Positions 16,557 to 25,634 of a DNA stretch of 64,000 bases are shown here, in pieces. Below the pieces are notes generated by a model that did not search any database, was not told where the DNA came from, and saw nothing but the letters and a program-made list of their open reading frames with translations. This DNA comes from Thalassobacillus sp043497085 (GTDB lineage Bacteria > Bacillota > Bacilli > Bacillales > Halobacillaceae): assembly GCA_043497085.1 (NCBI GenBank), contig JBIEKI010000002.1; one strand, written 5' to 3'. The stretch's first letter is position 1. Each line of letters opens with the position of its first letter. A program made the translations under genes and the position numbers.

Positions 16557-17693
16557 ATGGCAATCACCTATGAATTTATAAAAACCTGTAAACAAACTGG
16601 AGCCCGATTGGGCAGGGTGCACACTCCACATGGTTCATTTGACACGCCAACGTTCATGCCGGTTGGAACACTTGCTACCGTAAAAACGATGAGTCCGGAA
16701 GAATTGCAGGAAATGAATGCTAACATCATCTTATCCAATACGTATCACCTCTGGCTAAGACCAGGAGAAGATATCATCGAAGAGGCCGGTGGCCTGCACA
16801 AGTTTATGAACTGGGATGGTGCGATTCTTACTGATTCCGGCGGCTTTCAAGTATTCAGTTTAAGTGACCTGAGGCAGATTGAAGAAGAAGGCGTTCATTT
16901 TCGAAACCATATCAACGGTGAAAAGCTATTTTTATCTCCGGAAAAGGCAATGCATATTCAGAACGCTTTAGGATCGGATATCATGATGGCCTTCGATGAA
17001 TGCCCACCATATCCGGCTGAGTACGATTATTTGAAGAAATCAGTAGAACGGACTAGCCGCTGGGCAGAACGCTGTTTAACTGCACATAAGAAGCCGGATG
17101 AACAGGGATTGTTCGGCATCGTGCAAGGTGGTGAGTACGAAGAACTACGGCGTCAAAGTGCGGAAGACTTGATATCTTTGGATTTCCCTGGCTATGCGAT
17201 TGGAGGCTTATCTGTCGGAGAACCGAAAGATGTCATGAACCGTGTGTTGGAATTCACTACCCCGATGCTTCCTGAAAATAAGCCGAGGTATCTGATGGGA
17301 GTAGGTTCACCAGATTCCTTGATTGATGGTTCCATCAGAGGAATTGATATGTTCGATTGTGTACTGCCGACTCGTATTGCAAGAAATGGTACATGCATGA
17401 CTTCCAATGGGAGGTTAGTGGTTAGAAATGCTAAATTTTCCAGGGATTTCCGTCCGATTGATGAAAATTGTGACTGTTATACATGCCGTAATTATTCACG
17501 TGCTTATATCAGACACCTGGTAAAAAATAATGAAACATTTGGCTTTCGATTAACTACTTACCATAACTTATATTTTCTGTTAAAATTAATGGAGCATGTG
17601 CGCCAGGCTATTAGAGAAGACCGCCTTGGCGATTTCAGAGAAGAATTCTTTGAACAATATGGTTTTAATAAGCCGAATGCTAAGAATTTCTAG
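16557..17693 (+). CDS. tgt: tRNA-guanine transglycosylase
   Basis: Tgt swaps G34 for preQ1 in tRNAs with GUN anticodons. It has 378 residues with nucleophile motif 'TDSGGFQVFSL', substrate motif 'GIVQGGEYEELR', catalytic 'GIDMFDCVLPTR' and zinc ligands 'CDCYTCRNYSRAYIRHL' plus a later His. It is in the operon queA-tgt-yajC. Confidence 0.98.
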   Translation: MAITYEFIKTCKQTGARLGRVHTPHGSFDTPTFMPVGTLATVKTMSPEELQEMNANIILSNTYHLWLRPGEDIIEEAGGLHKFMNWDGAILTDSGGFQVFSLSDLRQIEEEGVHFRNHINGEKLFLSPEKAMHIQNALGSDIMMAFDECPPYPAEYDYLKKSVERTSRWAERCLTAHKKPDEQGLFGIVQGGEYEELRRQSAEDLISLDFPGYAIGGLSVGEPKDVMNRVLEFTTPMLPENKPRYLMGVGSPDSLIDGSIRGIDMFDCVLPTRIARNGTCMTSNGRLVVRNAKFSRDFRPIDENCDCYTCRNYSRAYIRHLVKNNETFGFRLTTYHNLYFLLKLMEHVRQAIREDRLGDFREEFFEQYGFNKPNAKNF

Positions 17694-17708
17694 AAAGGGG
17701 GAATGAAA

Positions 17709-17972
17709 ATGGATGGCATATTAGGGTTGTTACCGATTATCCTTATGTTCGTCATTTTCTATTTCTTGTTGATCCGTCCGCAGCAAAAGAAACAGAAGAA
17801 GGTGCAACAAATGCAAGCGGATTTACAAAAGGGAAATAGAATCATTACTATCGGGGGGCTTCATGGCACCATTCACGCCCTTGATGAAGGTACCGTAGTA
17901 TTAACAGTAAATGATGGAACTAAAATGACTTTCGATCGTTCAGCAGTTCGAGAGGTATTGAATCAAGACTAA
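17709..17972 (+). CDS. yajC: YajC, Sec translocase accessory subunit
   Basis: It has 87 residues with a single N-terminal membrane segment ('LLPIILMFVIFYFLLIRPQQKKQ') and a small cytoplasmic domain ('GNRIITIGGLHGTIHALDEGTVVL'). YajC associates with SecDF, encoded 5 kb downstream. The ATG at 17709 has an 8-base spacing to AAAGGGGG; the ATG at 17703 is too close. Confidence 0.95.
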   Translation: MDGILGLLPIILMFVIFYFLLIRPQQKKQKKVQQMQADLQKGNRIITIGGLHGTIHALDEGTVVLTVNDGTKMTFDRSAVREVLNQD

Positions 17973-18010
17973 AAAAATGACTCTGGCAAAATAGCCGGAG
18001 TCATTTTTTA
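17972..18010. terminator. Bidirectional terminator, yajC and the convergent membrane gene
   Basis: AAAAAAATGACTC-t-GGC and GCC-g-GAGTCATTTTTT fold into a strong stem with A- and T-runs on both sides. It serves yajC on the plus strand, and the stop codon of the convergent gene lies in its right arm. Confidence 0.85.
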
Positions 18011-18390
18011 CTGGCTGCGGGAGTAGAACGGATATTGACGCCCAACATCCCACCGATCAAAGCGGAACCGACCATCCCTGCCAGGTACGGAAGCTGCGCT
18101 AGTGACAACCCCTGTTCTAGTCCAAGATATTGATAAAGAATAATGAATAATAAAAATGCCCCACCAGTCAAAAGCCCATACATCCAGCCTTTTTCCTGGC
18201 CCCGATGCCCGGCTGTTGCTCCTCCTGTAAATAGGATGAGCATGGCCAAAATCATTGTGAGTAAGTTGATGATATTTGTGTCAATCGTTGTAAAGCGGAG
18301 CAATAGCGCCAATATAAAACTGCACGTCAACATAAGAATAAGGATGATGGCAAGACCATATCCCAGAGCCTTCCAAACTTCTTTTCTCAT
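18001..18390 (-). CDS. TIGR04086-family four-helix membrane protein
   Basis: It has 129 residues with four hydrophobic segments (about 9-31, 41-58, 68-87, 98-120), the layout of the TIGR04086 family (B. subtilis YrzE, which lies at the same place). The motif 'FTGGATAGHRGQEKGWMYG' between helices 2 and 3 is the best mark. The function is unknown. Confidence 0.8.
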   Translation of the reverse strand: MRKEVWKALGYGLAIILILMLTCSFILALLLRFTTIDTNIINLLTMILAMLILFTGGATAGHRGQEKGWMYGLLTGGAFLLFIILYQYLGLEQGLSLAQLPYLAGMVGSALIGGMLGVNIRSTPAASKK

Positions 18391-18510
18391 GATTCCCCTC
18401 CTTGTCTACTTTGTCCATACACTATATGACTTATAAATTGTAAATAGAAGTATATATTTCTCCTGCCTTTTGAATAGATATCATAGAAAAGGCTGAAAAG
18501 GAGACAGGTT

Positions 18511-19803
18511 ATGATAACGTGGATGGCCATTCTTATTTTTATCATCAGTTATGGTTTGATCATGTCAGAAAAAATAAATCGTGCCCTCGTAGCAATCTCC
18601 GGAGGAGTACTGTTACTACTGACTAATGTCTATGAATGGCAGGATGCTTTCACGCATTATATCGACTGGGAAACAATCGCTCTGCTATTTTCGATGATGG
18701 TTCTGGTAGCCATTACAAAGAAAACCGGGGTGTTTGAATACATTGCCATAAGTTTCGCGCAAATGGTGAGAGGAAAACCTGTACCTTTACTTATAGGAAC
18801 TGCCATTTTGACGGCCGTTGGCTCTGCTTTTTTAGATAACGTCACTACCGTTCTATTATTTGTTCCCATTTTGTTGACGCTTACGAGCCAGCTCAACTTA
18901 CCAGCGTTTCCTTTTCTGCTTACTACCATATTCAGCGCAAATATCGGAGGCACAGCTACCTTGATTGGGGACCCTCCCAATATAATGATTGGACAAGCGG
19001 TCGAACATTTTACCTTTGTATCATTCCTCGTTAACCTTGGACCGATTGTTATCGTCATATTCGCCTTTACGCTGGGAGGACTGGTATTAATTTTTCGTAA
19101 ACAATTAGTATATGAAAAAGAGAAAGCGATTGAATTGATGAACTTGAATCCCTCAAGTTATTTGAAAAAAACACCGATGCTCTATCAATCGTTAACCGTA
19201 ATGGCCATGACAATGGCAGGATTTTTGATGCACCCGATCATTCATGTGGAGCTTACTACGGTGGCTGTTTGTGCAGCTGTCTTGTTATTGCTTTTGACCG
19301 ATGCGGAAGCTTCCAGCGAAAAGGTTTTTCAGGAAGTGGAATGGGTTACCCTGTTCTTTTTTATCGGTTTATTCATGCTCGTTGGTGGATTGGAGAAAGT
19401 AGGGGTGATCGATGAAATAGCAAGGGCGATGATGTGGATGTCCGGCGGGGATTTACCGATGACATCATTAATCGTATTATGGAGTGCGGGATTACTGTCC
19501 GGGGTGGTTGACAATATTCCTTTTGTAGCAGCTATGATCCCTGTTGTACAGGAACTCCAAGGTTACGGGATGATGAATATTGATCCAATTTGGTGGGCAT
19601 TAGCTCTTGGAGCATGTCTTGGAGGGAATGGAACTTTGCTTGGAGCATCAGCTAATGTGGTGGTAGCTGGACTCGCTGCCAGCGCCAATCATAAAATTTC
19701 TTTTGTGAAGTTTATTGTGTATGGAATCCCTGTGTTATTGTTTTCATTGGTTGCGGCTACGATATATATCTACTTCCGTTATCTAGTACCGTTTTTATCA
19801 TAA
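18511..19803 (+). CDS. ArsB/NhaD-type ion transporter
   Basis: This integral membrane protein of the ion transporter superfamily has 430 residues and 11-12 hydrophobic segments. Two inverted signature loops are seen: 'SAFLDNVTTVLLFVPI' followed by 'ANIGGTATLIGDPPNIMIG', and 'SGVVDNIPFVAAMIPVV' followed by 'LGACLGGNGTLLGASANVV'. Relatives move arsenite, citrate, sodium or other ions, and the substrate cannot be told from sequence. No arsR or other resistance gene is near. AAAAGGAGA precedes the ATG. Confidence 0.85.
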   Translation: MITWMAILIFIISYGLIMSEKINRALVAISGGVLLLLTNVYEWQDAFTHYIDWETIALLFSMMVLVAITKKTGVFEYIAISFAQMVRGKPVPLLIGTAILTAVGSAFLDNVTTVLLFVPILLTLTSQLNLPAFPFLLTTIFSANIGGTATLIGDPPNIMIGQAVEHFTFVSFLVNLGPIVIVIFAFTLGGLVLIFRKQLVYEKEKAIELMNLNPSSYLKKTPMLYQSLTVMAMTMAGFLMHPIIHVELTTVAVCAAVLLLLLTDAEASSEKVFQEVEWVTLFFFIGLFMLVGGLEKVGVIDEIARAMMWMSGGDLPMTSLIVLWSAGLLSGVVDNIPFVAAMIPVVQELQGYGMMNIDPIWWALALGACLGGNGTLLGASANVVVAGLAASANHKISFVKFIVYGIPVLLFSLVAATIYIYFRYLVPFLS

Positions 19804-19831
19804 AAAAACTGTTTGATCATAGAGAAAGTCT

Positions 19832-19866
19832 CACCCGCGTGTAAATTTACGCGGGTGTTTGTTTTG
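19832..19866 (+). terminator. Terminator after the ArsB/NhaD-type gene
   Basis: CACCCGCGT gtaaattt ACGCGGGTG followed by TTTGTTTTG. Confidence 0.85.
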
Positions 19867-19923
19867 CGGTTAGATTTAGGATAAAGAAAGGGCTTTTTGG
19901 TTAAAGTAACAAAGGACATCTAG

Positions 19924-20613
19924 ATGGATAGCGGGAGTGGAATAGAAGTGGATATTCAAGTGTGGACAATAATATTTCGAACGCTGCTTACATATTTATT
20001 AATCTTAGTGATTCTAAGAATCATGGGAAAAAGGGAAATTGGGGAGTTGAGTGTATTAGATTTAGTGGTTTTTGTCATGCTTGCTGAAATTGCGGTTTTC
20101 TCGATTGAAGAACCTGATAAATCTTTAGTTCATGCCCTGATTCCGATGACGCTTCTTTTACTCATTCAACGTTTATCCGCTTTTCTTTCATTAAAAAGCC
20201 AGAACTTTCGGGAATGGTTTGATGGAACCCCCACTTTCATTATTAAACATGGAAAAGTAGATGAGTATGAGATGAAAAAGCAGCGCTATAACTTCAATGA
20301 TTTACTCATTCAACTTCGAGAAAAGGACATATTTAGCATCCAGGATGTGGATTATGCTATTTTGGAGCCTAATGGTAAACTTTCAGTGCTTCAAAAGGAT
20401 GAAAATGACTCCGACCATTCCTCAGGATATTCTGCTATTTTGATTGCAGATGGAAAAATACAATATGATTCCCTCAAACGAGTGAAAAAAAATAAAAGCT
20501 GGCTTCTGAACGAACTGAAGAAAAAAGGTTATGAGTCCGAAAAAAACATCTCCTTTTGCTCCCTTGACGAACAAGGAGAACTGTTCATCGACCAAAAAAA
20601 CGAGTATGAATAA
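19924..20613 (+). CDS. DUF421 membrane protein (YetF/YrbG type)
   Basis: It has 229 residues. Three N-terminal membrane segments (about 10-31, 41-58, 62-82, with 'RIMGKREIGELSVLDLVVFVMLAEIA') are followed by two DUF421 cytoplasmic modules ('GTPTFIIKHGKVDEYEMKKQRYNFNDLLIQLREKDI' broken over residues 100-135). B. subtilis has yrbG at this place. The family is common in spore formers, and some members are linked to spore germination membranes. The function is open. Confidence 0.85.
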   Translation: MDSGSGIEVDIQVWTIIFRTLLTYLLILVILRIMGKREIGELSVLDLVVFVMLAEIAVFSIEEPDKSLVHALIPMTLLLLIQRLSAFLSLKSQNFREWFDGTPTFIIKHGKVDEYEMKKQRYNFNDLLIQLREKDIFSIQDVDYAILEPNGKLSVLQKDENDSDHSSGYSAILIADGKIQYDSLKRVKKNKSWLLNELKKKGYESEKNISFCSLDEQGELFIDQKNEYE

Positions 20614-20654
20614 CAATAGCGATGACGACTGCAGAGCGCCATAAAAAAGGATCG

Positions 20655-20690
20655 GAAAGCCCCTATGGCATAAGTGCCAAGGGGCTTTCG
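20655..20690. terminator. Terminator between the DUF421 gene and spoVB
   Basis: AAAGCCCC-ta-TGGC and GCCA-ag-GGGGCTTT form the stem. A T-run follows on the minus strand (CCTTTTTTATGG), so it fits spoVB best; for the DUF421 gene the T-tract is weak. Confidence 0.75.
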
Positions 20691-20694
20691 GTTC

Positions 20695-22248
20695 TTATTT
20701 TATCAGTTTTTGAAGGAAAGGAATCTGTTTCAGTTCATCTTTGGTAAGAAATCTTAATAGAAATAAAAGAATGATATACAGGCAGGTCAAAGTTATACTG
20801 ATGATGGCGAATTGTGAAATTTCACCGACATTGTATGCTAACAAAGTTTTTAATTCAGAACCGATCCACCAGGTAACCCCAATTAATACTACCATTTTGG
20901 CAAGGTCGCCAAAGGGGATTCGAAAATTGATGGACTGCATAAGAGCAGCCAGATGTAAAAAAGTTACTACTAATACACCCACCACTATAGAAATAGCCAC
21001 TCCGCGAATGCCAAAGGCTTGTTGGGAGGCTAGTCCGACCATCACTCCGAATTTTACTACTGCTCCGATCAAACTATTCCACATGGCAGGCTTTGCTAAG
21101 TCCAATGCCTGTAAAGCAGCCTGCAGAGGTGCCTGTATATAAAGCAGCAAGAAAAATGGGGCCATCAATGCAAGCATATAAGCTGCATTGCTCGTCCCAT
21201 ACATCAGCTCGAGGATCGTCGCAGCGAAACTGGTCAATAAGATGGTAGCAAGCCCTCCTGAGGCGAATGAAAGACGAATAGATTGATGAATGCGGTAGTG
21301 AATCAGTTTCGTTTTATTCTTCGCACCTGCTTCACTGATAGAAGGGACTAAAGCAACTGATAAAGAATGAGTAATGAATGTAGGTAACATTAAGAGTGGA
21401 AGAACATAACCAGCCAGTTCCCCATATTGTTTAGTAGCAAGTGCAGTCTGCACTCCTGCTAAAGCCAGGCTTTGCGCTACTAAGATAGGTTCCAGGAAAA
21501 ATGAAAATGAACCAATCAGTCTGCTTCCCGTGGTCGGTATCGCGATAGATAACAATTCCTGCAATGTTTTACCCCCGGATTGGAGATAAGATAAGAATTT
21601 TTTTCTTACTTTGAAACGTTTTTTTATAGAAAACATCCGAAGCATGAATAACAGAGAAGCCAATTCTCCAAGGATGACGGATGCCATTGCGCCCGCTGCG
21701 GCATACTCAATCCCATACGGCAGCAAGAGGTTGGTGAAGAAAGCCACAGACAGTATTCTGACAATCTGTTCAATGACCATGGAATAAGCTTGTGGTTTCA
21801 TATTTTGTCTTCCCTGAAAATAGCCGCGAAGGACTGAGGAAATAGCAATGATAGGTACGATGGGACTGATGACAAGTAATGGTACAACAGTACGGGAGTC
21901 AGTAAGTAAATGATTAGCGACCCAAGGGGCTAAGAGAATCATCATAGCAGTAAAAATAATACTTAATACCCCAGTGATAGAAAGGGACACAACAAGAATA
22001 CGTTTGATTTTATTCAAATCACCGGCCGCTTCAGCCTCTGCTACACGTTTAGAGATAGCTACAGGCAGACCGAATTGGGTCAGCGTTATCGCCAGAAATA
22101 GAGTGGGCAAAGCCATCATATATAAGCCGACCCCTTCTTCCCCCATCACCCGTGCCACTACAATGCGATTAATAAAACCTAAAAAACGGGTAATCATTCC
22201 CGCAGCTATTAAAATCAGGGTCCCCTGTAGAAATGTTTGCTTGGTCAT
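20695..22248 (-). CDS. spoVB: SpoVB, MATE/MVF-family polysaccharide flippase for the cortex
   Basis: SpoVB is a lipid-II flippase-like protein needed for spore cortex synthesis. From the ATG at 22248 it has 517 residues and about 14 hydrophobic segments. The start 'MTKQTFLQGTLILIAAGMITRFLGFINRI' is the family start. The frame stays open to 22329, but those 27 residues have no ribosome binding site and reach into the region upstream of comN. It is divergent from comN, as in B. subtilis. Confidence 0.92.
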   Translation of the reverse strand: MTKQTFLQGTLILIAAGMITRFLGFINRIVVARVMGEEGVGLYMMALPTLFLAITLTQFGLPVAISKRVAEAEAAGDLNKIKRILVVSLSITGVLSIIFTAMMILLAPWVANHLLTDSRTVVPLLVISPIVPIIAISSVLRGYFQGRQNMKPQAYSMVIEQIVRILSVAFFTNLLLPYGIEYAAAGAMASVILGELASLLFMLRMFSIKKRFKVRKKFLSYLQSGGKTLQELLSIAIPTTGSRLIGSFSFFLEPILVAQSLALAGVQTALATKQYGELAGYVLPLLMLPTFITHSLSVALVPSISEAGAKNKTKLIHYRIHQSIRLSFASGGLATILLTSFAATILELMYGTSNAAYMLALMAPFFLLLYIQAPLQAALQALDLAKPAMWNSLIGAVVKFGVMVGLASQQAFGIRGVAISIVVGVLVVTFLHLAALMQSINFRIPFGDLAKMVVLIGVTWWIGSELKTLLAYNVGEISQFAIISITLTCLYIILLFLLRFLTKDELKQIPFLQKLIK

Positions 22249-22372
22249 AGAATAACGACCTGCCTTCTCAAAGTGATTAAATTCATATACAATGAATGTA
22301 TATGCGAAAGAGGTGTCCAAGCATGACATTATTTATATGGAAGAGCCCCATAAGCTGGGAGGAGGCGAGTAT

Positions 22373-22681
22373 ATGGGTACGTTAAAGTCAACCAGCATGT
22401 GGAAACCTGAAATATTTGCTGTACTGGAAAGTAAAGCAATAGAATTTCAGTTGATGGGTTATTCTGGCTCAACCCCAGAAGATATTTGGAAATGTCTGAC
22501 GAAGAAAGTTTGGAAAGGCAACCCGGAGAAGCGCCTATATGAAGTCGTCCAGGACATATTTCATTTGAATACTGCCTTATACATAAGTTATCTAACCGTT
22601 CAGGCTTACCAGGATGATGACTTGGATATGTCTATTTCAGAACTGGTCAATCACGAAAAGTCTTCCCAAGTCAGCGAGTGA
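22373..22681 (+). CDS. comN: ComN-like post-transcriptional regulator
   Basis: It has 102 residues from ATG 22373, preceded by GGGAGGAGGCGAG. The sequence 'FQLMGYSGSTPEDIWKCLTKKVWKG' is typical of the family. In B. subtilis ComN (YrzD) controls comE mRNA and localises to septa. Position between spoVB and secDF is conserved. The open frame from 22292 is an unlikely extension. Confidence 0.85.
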   Translation: MGTLKSTSMWKPEIFAVLESKAIEFQLMGYSGSTPEDIWKCLTKKVWKGNPEKRLYEVVQDIFHLNTALYISYLTVQAYQDDDLDMSISELVNHEKSSQVSE

Positions 22682-22696
22682 AGGACAGACCTTTTA

Positions 22697-22726
22697 TTGA
22701 CATACACCTGAAAAGGTTTTTATAAT
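22697..22726 (+). promoter_or_regulatory. Strong sigma-A promoter for secDF
   Basis: Perfect -35 TTGACA (22697-22702) and perfect -10 TATAAT (22721-22726) with an 18-base spacer. Transcription would start about 188 bases before secDF, leaving a long leader. Confidence 0.8.
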
Positions 22727-22761
22727 AGTTCTATTGGAAAATTTCAGTAATCTACTTAATT

Positions 22762-22826
22762 GGTACGAGGAAAGGCCTGACAACTGACACGACTTTCCAT
22801 CTAAGTGACAAGGCTGTCCTGGTACC
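22762..22826 (+). promoter_or_regulatory. Structured leader hairpin upstream of secDF
   Basis: The leader can fold GGTAC-g-AGGA-aag-GCCT against AGGC-tg-TCCT-g-GTACC, 13 pairs with small internal loops. The closed region has TGACA three times and a competing stem GGAAAG/CTTTCC that shares GGA with the outer stem. I know no described element that it matches. It could be a protein or ligand-binding leader or simply a stable hairpin. Confidence 0.5.
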
Positions 22827-22920
22827 CTATTTACGTCTGTTTACATAAAAGTATTTAGGAAATTTTGTTTTAAAATGGATATCAGAGTGCGTCGGTAAGA
22901 TAAAGGAGGAGCAATTGAAT

Positions 22921-25197
22921 ATGGTTAAAAGAGGCCGTATCGTAGCCTTTTTTCTTGTTATTTTGTTACTAGCAGGAACAATTGGTACCACGATCACAGG
23001 AATAACGAAAGACATCAAACTTGGATTGGATTTGCAAGGCGGATTTGAAATCTTATATGAAGTAGAACCCTTGAATGAGGGTCAGGAAGTGAACGAGAAG
23101 GTATTAGAGTCAACAGTGCGCTCCCTGGAAGAGCGAGTCAATGTCCTTGGGATAAGTGAAACGAACATAGACATTGAGGAGCCCAATCGTATTCGGGTCC
23201 AGCTTGCCGGTGTAGAAGATCAGTCAGAAGCTCGTGAGTTGCTGTCAACGACTGCCCAATTGTCCTTTAGGGATGCAGAGGATAACGAATACATGAATGG
23301 ATCCGACCTGGTTGAGGGAAGCGCAGCTCAATCCTTCTCCCAAACCAATTCTCCGATCGTCACACTTCAAGTGAAGGATCCGAATAAATTTTATGAGGTT
23401 TCTAAAGAAATCAGTAGTATTCCAGAAGACCCAAGCACACCTTATCCTGACGATGTCATGGTAATTTGGATGGACTATGATAAAGAAACATCTTTTGCCG
23501 AAGAGTTTGGAAAAGAAGATCCAAAGTATATTTCAGCACCTGGTTTCTCTAACGGACCGATCCGTAGCAAAAACATTCAAATTACTGGAGATTTTACGGT
23601 TGAAGAAGCCAAACGCCTGGCTGATATTCTAAATGCTGGTTCTCTACCAGTTAACTTAGAGGAAATGTACTCAACATCTGTAGGTGCCCAATTCGGGGAG
23701 CAGGCCATGAGTAAGACCATTTATGCTGGGTTTATCGGAATTGCAATCATCTTTTTATACATGATGATTTATTATCGTTTTCCTGGGGTTATTGCCACAC
23801 TTACGCTGAGTGTGTATATTTACCTTATTCTTTTAGTTTTTGAATGGATGAACGGTGTCTTGACCTTACCGGGAATAGCCGCCTTGATTCTAGGGGTTGG
23901 TATGGCGGTCGATGCCAATATCATTACTTACGAACGAATCAAGGAAGAGCTGAAATCTGGTAAGACAATATTAGCTTCTTTCCGGGCAGGTAATCAGCAT
24001 TCCTTATCTACGATATTTGATGCGAATATTACGACGTTAATTGCTGCAATTGTGTTATTTACCTTTGGTACAAGTTCGGTCAAGGGATTCGCAACAATGT
24101 TGATTGTCAGTATCCTGGTCAGCTTTGTAACTGCTGTCTATGGCAGTCGTCTCTTCCTGGGCCTATGGGTGAAAAGCCGACTTCTTGATAAACGTCCAGG
24201 CTGGTTCGGTGTGAAAAATGAAGAGATCGTCAATATCGAAGATGGGGAAGAAGTAGAAGCGACATTCCTTAAACGAAAATTTGATTTTGTCGGTATGCGC
24301 AAGCGTTTCTTTACACTTTCTATTATATTGGTAGTTGCGGGAATTCTATCTCTGGCAATCATGCGCTTGAATTTAGGTATCGATTTTACCAGTGGTTCTC
24401 GAGTGTCTATTTTATCTGATGGTAATATTACATCTGAGCAAGTGGAAGAAACTTTTGAGCAGGAATTTGATGTAACACCTAAAAAAGTGGTGCTTTCCGG
24501 CGATAATAGTGAAATCGCTGATGTCCGGTTTGACACTGTTTTAGGAAAAGATAAAATCGCTGAAATCAAATCCTACTATAATGAGGAATTTGGTAATGAA
24601 CCGAATGTAAGTACAGTATCGCCGATAGTAGGTCAGGAGCTTGCTAAGAATGCAGCACTAGCTGTGTTATATGCATCTATCGGAATTATTATCTATGTAA
24701 CGATACGCTTTGAGATTTATTTTGCTTTAACAGCAATCATAGCCTTGCTGCACGATGCCTTTTTCATTCTTGCAATGTTCAGTATCACCAGATTAGAATT
24801 TGATATTACGATTATTGCAGCGATATTGACCATTGTCGGTTATTCCGTCAATGACACAATCGTCACATTTGACCGGATCCGTGAAAATGTCAAACGGGAA
24901 AAACGGGTTAAATCCTTCTCCCAGCTTGCGAAAATCGTTAATAAGAGTTTAATGCAAACAATGGCAAGAAGTATCAATACTGTCATCACAGTAGTATTCG
25001 CAGCGCTTATGTTATTGTTATTCGGAGCAACATCCATCACTAACTTTGCGTTTGCATTAGTGGTCGGGTTGATCGCTGGTACGTACTCTTCCTTATTCAT
25101 TGCCGCTCAATTATGGCTGGTATTACGTGGAAGAAATATCAAAGAAAAACCGCTTAGCTTCGTTAAAAAGAAAAATACTGGCGGACCACAAGTATAA
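22921..25197 (+). CDS. secDF: Fused protein-export membrane protein SecDF
   Basis: SecDF uses the proton gradient to help pull exported proteins through SecYEG. It has 758 residues as a natural SecD-SecF fusion, normal in Bacillus. There are 12 membrane segments, the first at 7-28, then the P1 domain ('IKLGLDLQGGFEILYEVEPL', 'RDAEDNEYMNG'). The SecD motif 'GMAVDANIITYERIKEEL' and the SecF motif 'GYSVNDTIVTFDRIRENV' contain the functional Asp residues. ATG 22921 is 11 bases from AAGGAGG; TTG 22915 is 5 bases from it and cannot be excluded. Confidence 0.97.
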   Translation: MVKRGRIVAFFLVILLLAGTIGTTITGITKDIKLGLDLQGGFEILYEVEPLNEGQEVNEKVLESTVRSLEERVNVLGISETNIDIEEPNRIRVQLAGVEDQSEARELLSTTAQLSFRDAEDNEYMNGSDLVEGSAAQSFSQTNSPIVTLQVKDPNKFYEVSKEISSIPEDPSTPYPDDVMVIWMDYDKETSFAEEFGKEDPKYISAPGFSNGPIRSKNIQITGDFTVEEAKRLADILNAGSLPVNLEEMYSTSVGAQFGEQAMSKTIYAGFIGIAIIFLYMMIYYRFPGVIATLTLSVYIYLILLVFEWMNGVLTLPGIAALILGVGMAVDANIITYERIKEELKSGKTILASFRAGNQHSLSTIFDANITTLIAAIVLFTFGTSSVKGFATMLIVSILVSFVTAVYGSRLFLGLWVKSRLLDKRPGWFGVKNEEIVNIEDGEEVEATFLKRKFDFVGMRKRFFTLSIILVVAGILSLAIMRLNLGIDFTSGSRVSILSDGNITSEQVEETFEQEFDVTPKKVVLSGDNSEIADVRFDTVLGKDKIAEIKSYYNEEFGNEPNVSTVSPIVGQELAKNAALAVLYASIGIIIYVTIRFEIYFALTAIIALLHDAFFILAMFSITRLEFDITIIAAILTIVGYSVNDTIVTFDRIRENVKREKRVKSFSQLAKIVNKSLMQTMARSINTVITVVFAALMLLLFGATSITNFAFALVVGLIAGTYSSLFIAAQLWLVLRGRNIKEKPLSFVKKKNTGGPQV

Positions 25198-25220
25198 TAA
25201 AGAGGAACAAATCAATAAGA

Positions 25221-25256
25221 GAGACTGGCCTAAATCGATGGGTCAGTCTTTTTTTA
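25221..25256 (+). terminator. Terminator after secDF
   Basis: AGACTG-g-CC taaatcgat GG-gt-CAGTCT followed by a run of seven or more T. Confidence 0.85.
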
Positions 25257-25260
25257 TATG

Positions 25261-25522
25261 GTCTAGGAAATTATAAAATTTTCTTTTTTGGCTAACTTTA
25301 GATGGTGGGTCTCATCCAGCTCCAGCGCCTACCCCCTCGAGGTCTTAAGTCAATTCTCTCTGTGATTAGAAAAACTTGGCTTATTGCCAATGGCGAAAGC
25401 CTTAGTTTTACTTATACTTTAAATCTTTATTAAACTTAATTGGAATGAAAGTACAAAAAACGTCACGGCGAGAATTGACTTAAGCTTGTCGGGAGTGAGC
25501 AAGGCGCTTGCGCTTTAGTTCT
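25261..25522. repeat. Dispersed hairpin repeat, copy 1 (with a second element inserted)
   Basis: It begins with GTCTAGGAAATTATAAAATTTTC, has 'AGCTCCAGCGCCTACCCCC', and ends 'AAGGCGCTTGCGCTTTAGTTCT'. The same sequence recurs at 37762-38000. AGCGCCT and AGGCGCT can pair, and inside them GAGGTCTTAAGTCAATTCTC pairs with GAGAATTGACTTAAGC, so the whole unit is a long hairpin. Such GCGCCT...AAGGCGCTTGCGCT repeats are widespread between genes in Bacillaceae (memory). The copy is broken by an 88-base insertion at 25366-25453. It fills most of the 437-base gap between secDF and the LapA-like gene; 25523-25634 shows nothing further I can name. Confidence 0.85.
25366..25453 (-). repeat. Palindromic insertion element, copy 1 (nested)
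   Basis: Read on the minus strand: TACTTTC...AAGTTTAATAAAG, AAAGTATAAGTAAAAC, then the hairpin AAGGCTTTCGCCA / TGGCAATAAGCCAAG and TTTTTCTAA. It matches the elements at 36851 and 48373. It lies in the apical loop of the longer repeat, between GTGA and CAAAAAACGTCAC; the other long repeat has these joined as GTGACAAAAAACGTCAC. It abuts a run of six A/T. Confidence 0.8.
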
Positions 25523-25634
25523 ATAATACAATGATTTAAAATAAACATGTTTTTATATCGTGTACGTTTGTGGGAAATAGTTTAAGGTAATAAATAGAGT
25601 AAAGTACTTTTTTATATGGATAGGAGGGAGAAGT

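Noticed and set aside
18511..19803. Arsenite efflux gene arsB
   Set aside because: Only general superfamily motifs are seen and no ars genes are near, so the substrate is left open.
22875..22898. A seven-codon frame in the secDF leader as an arrest peptide
   Set aside because: It has no Shine-Dalgarno and is too short to reach out of the ribosome tunnel.
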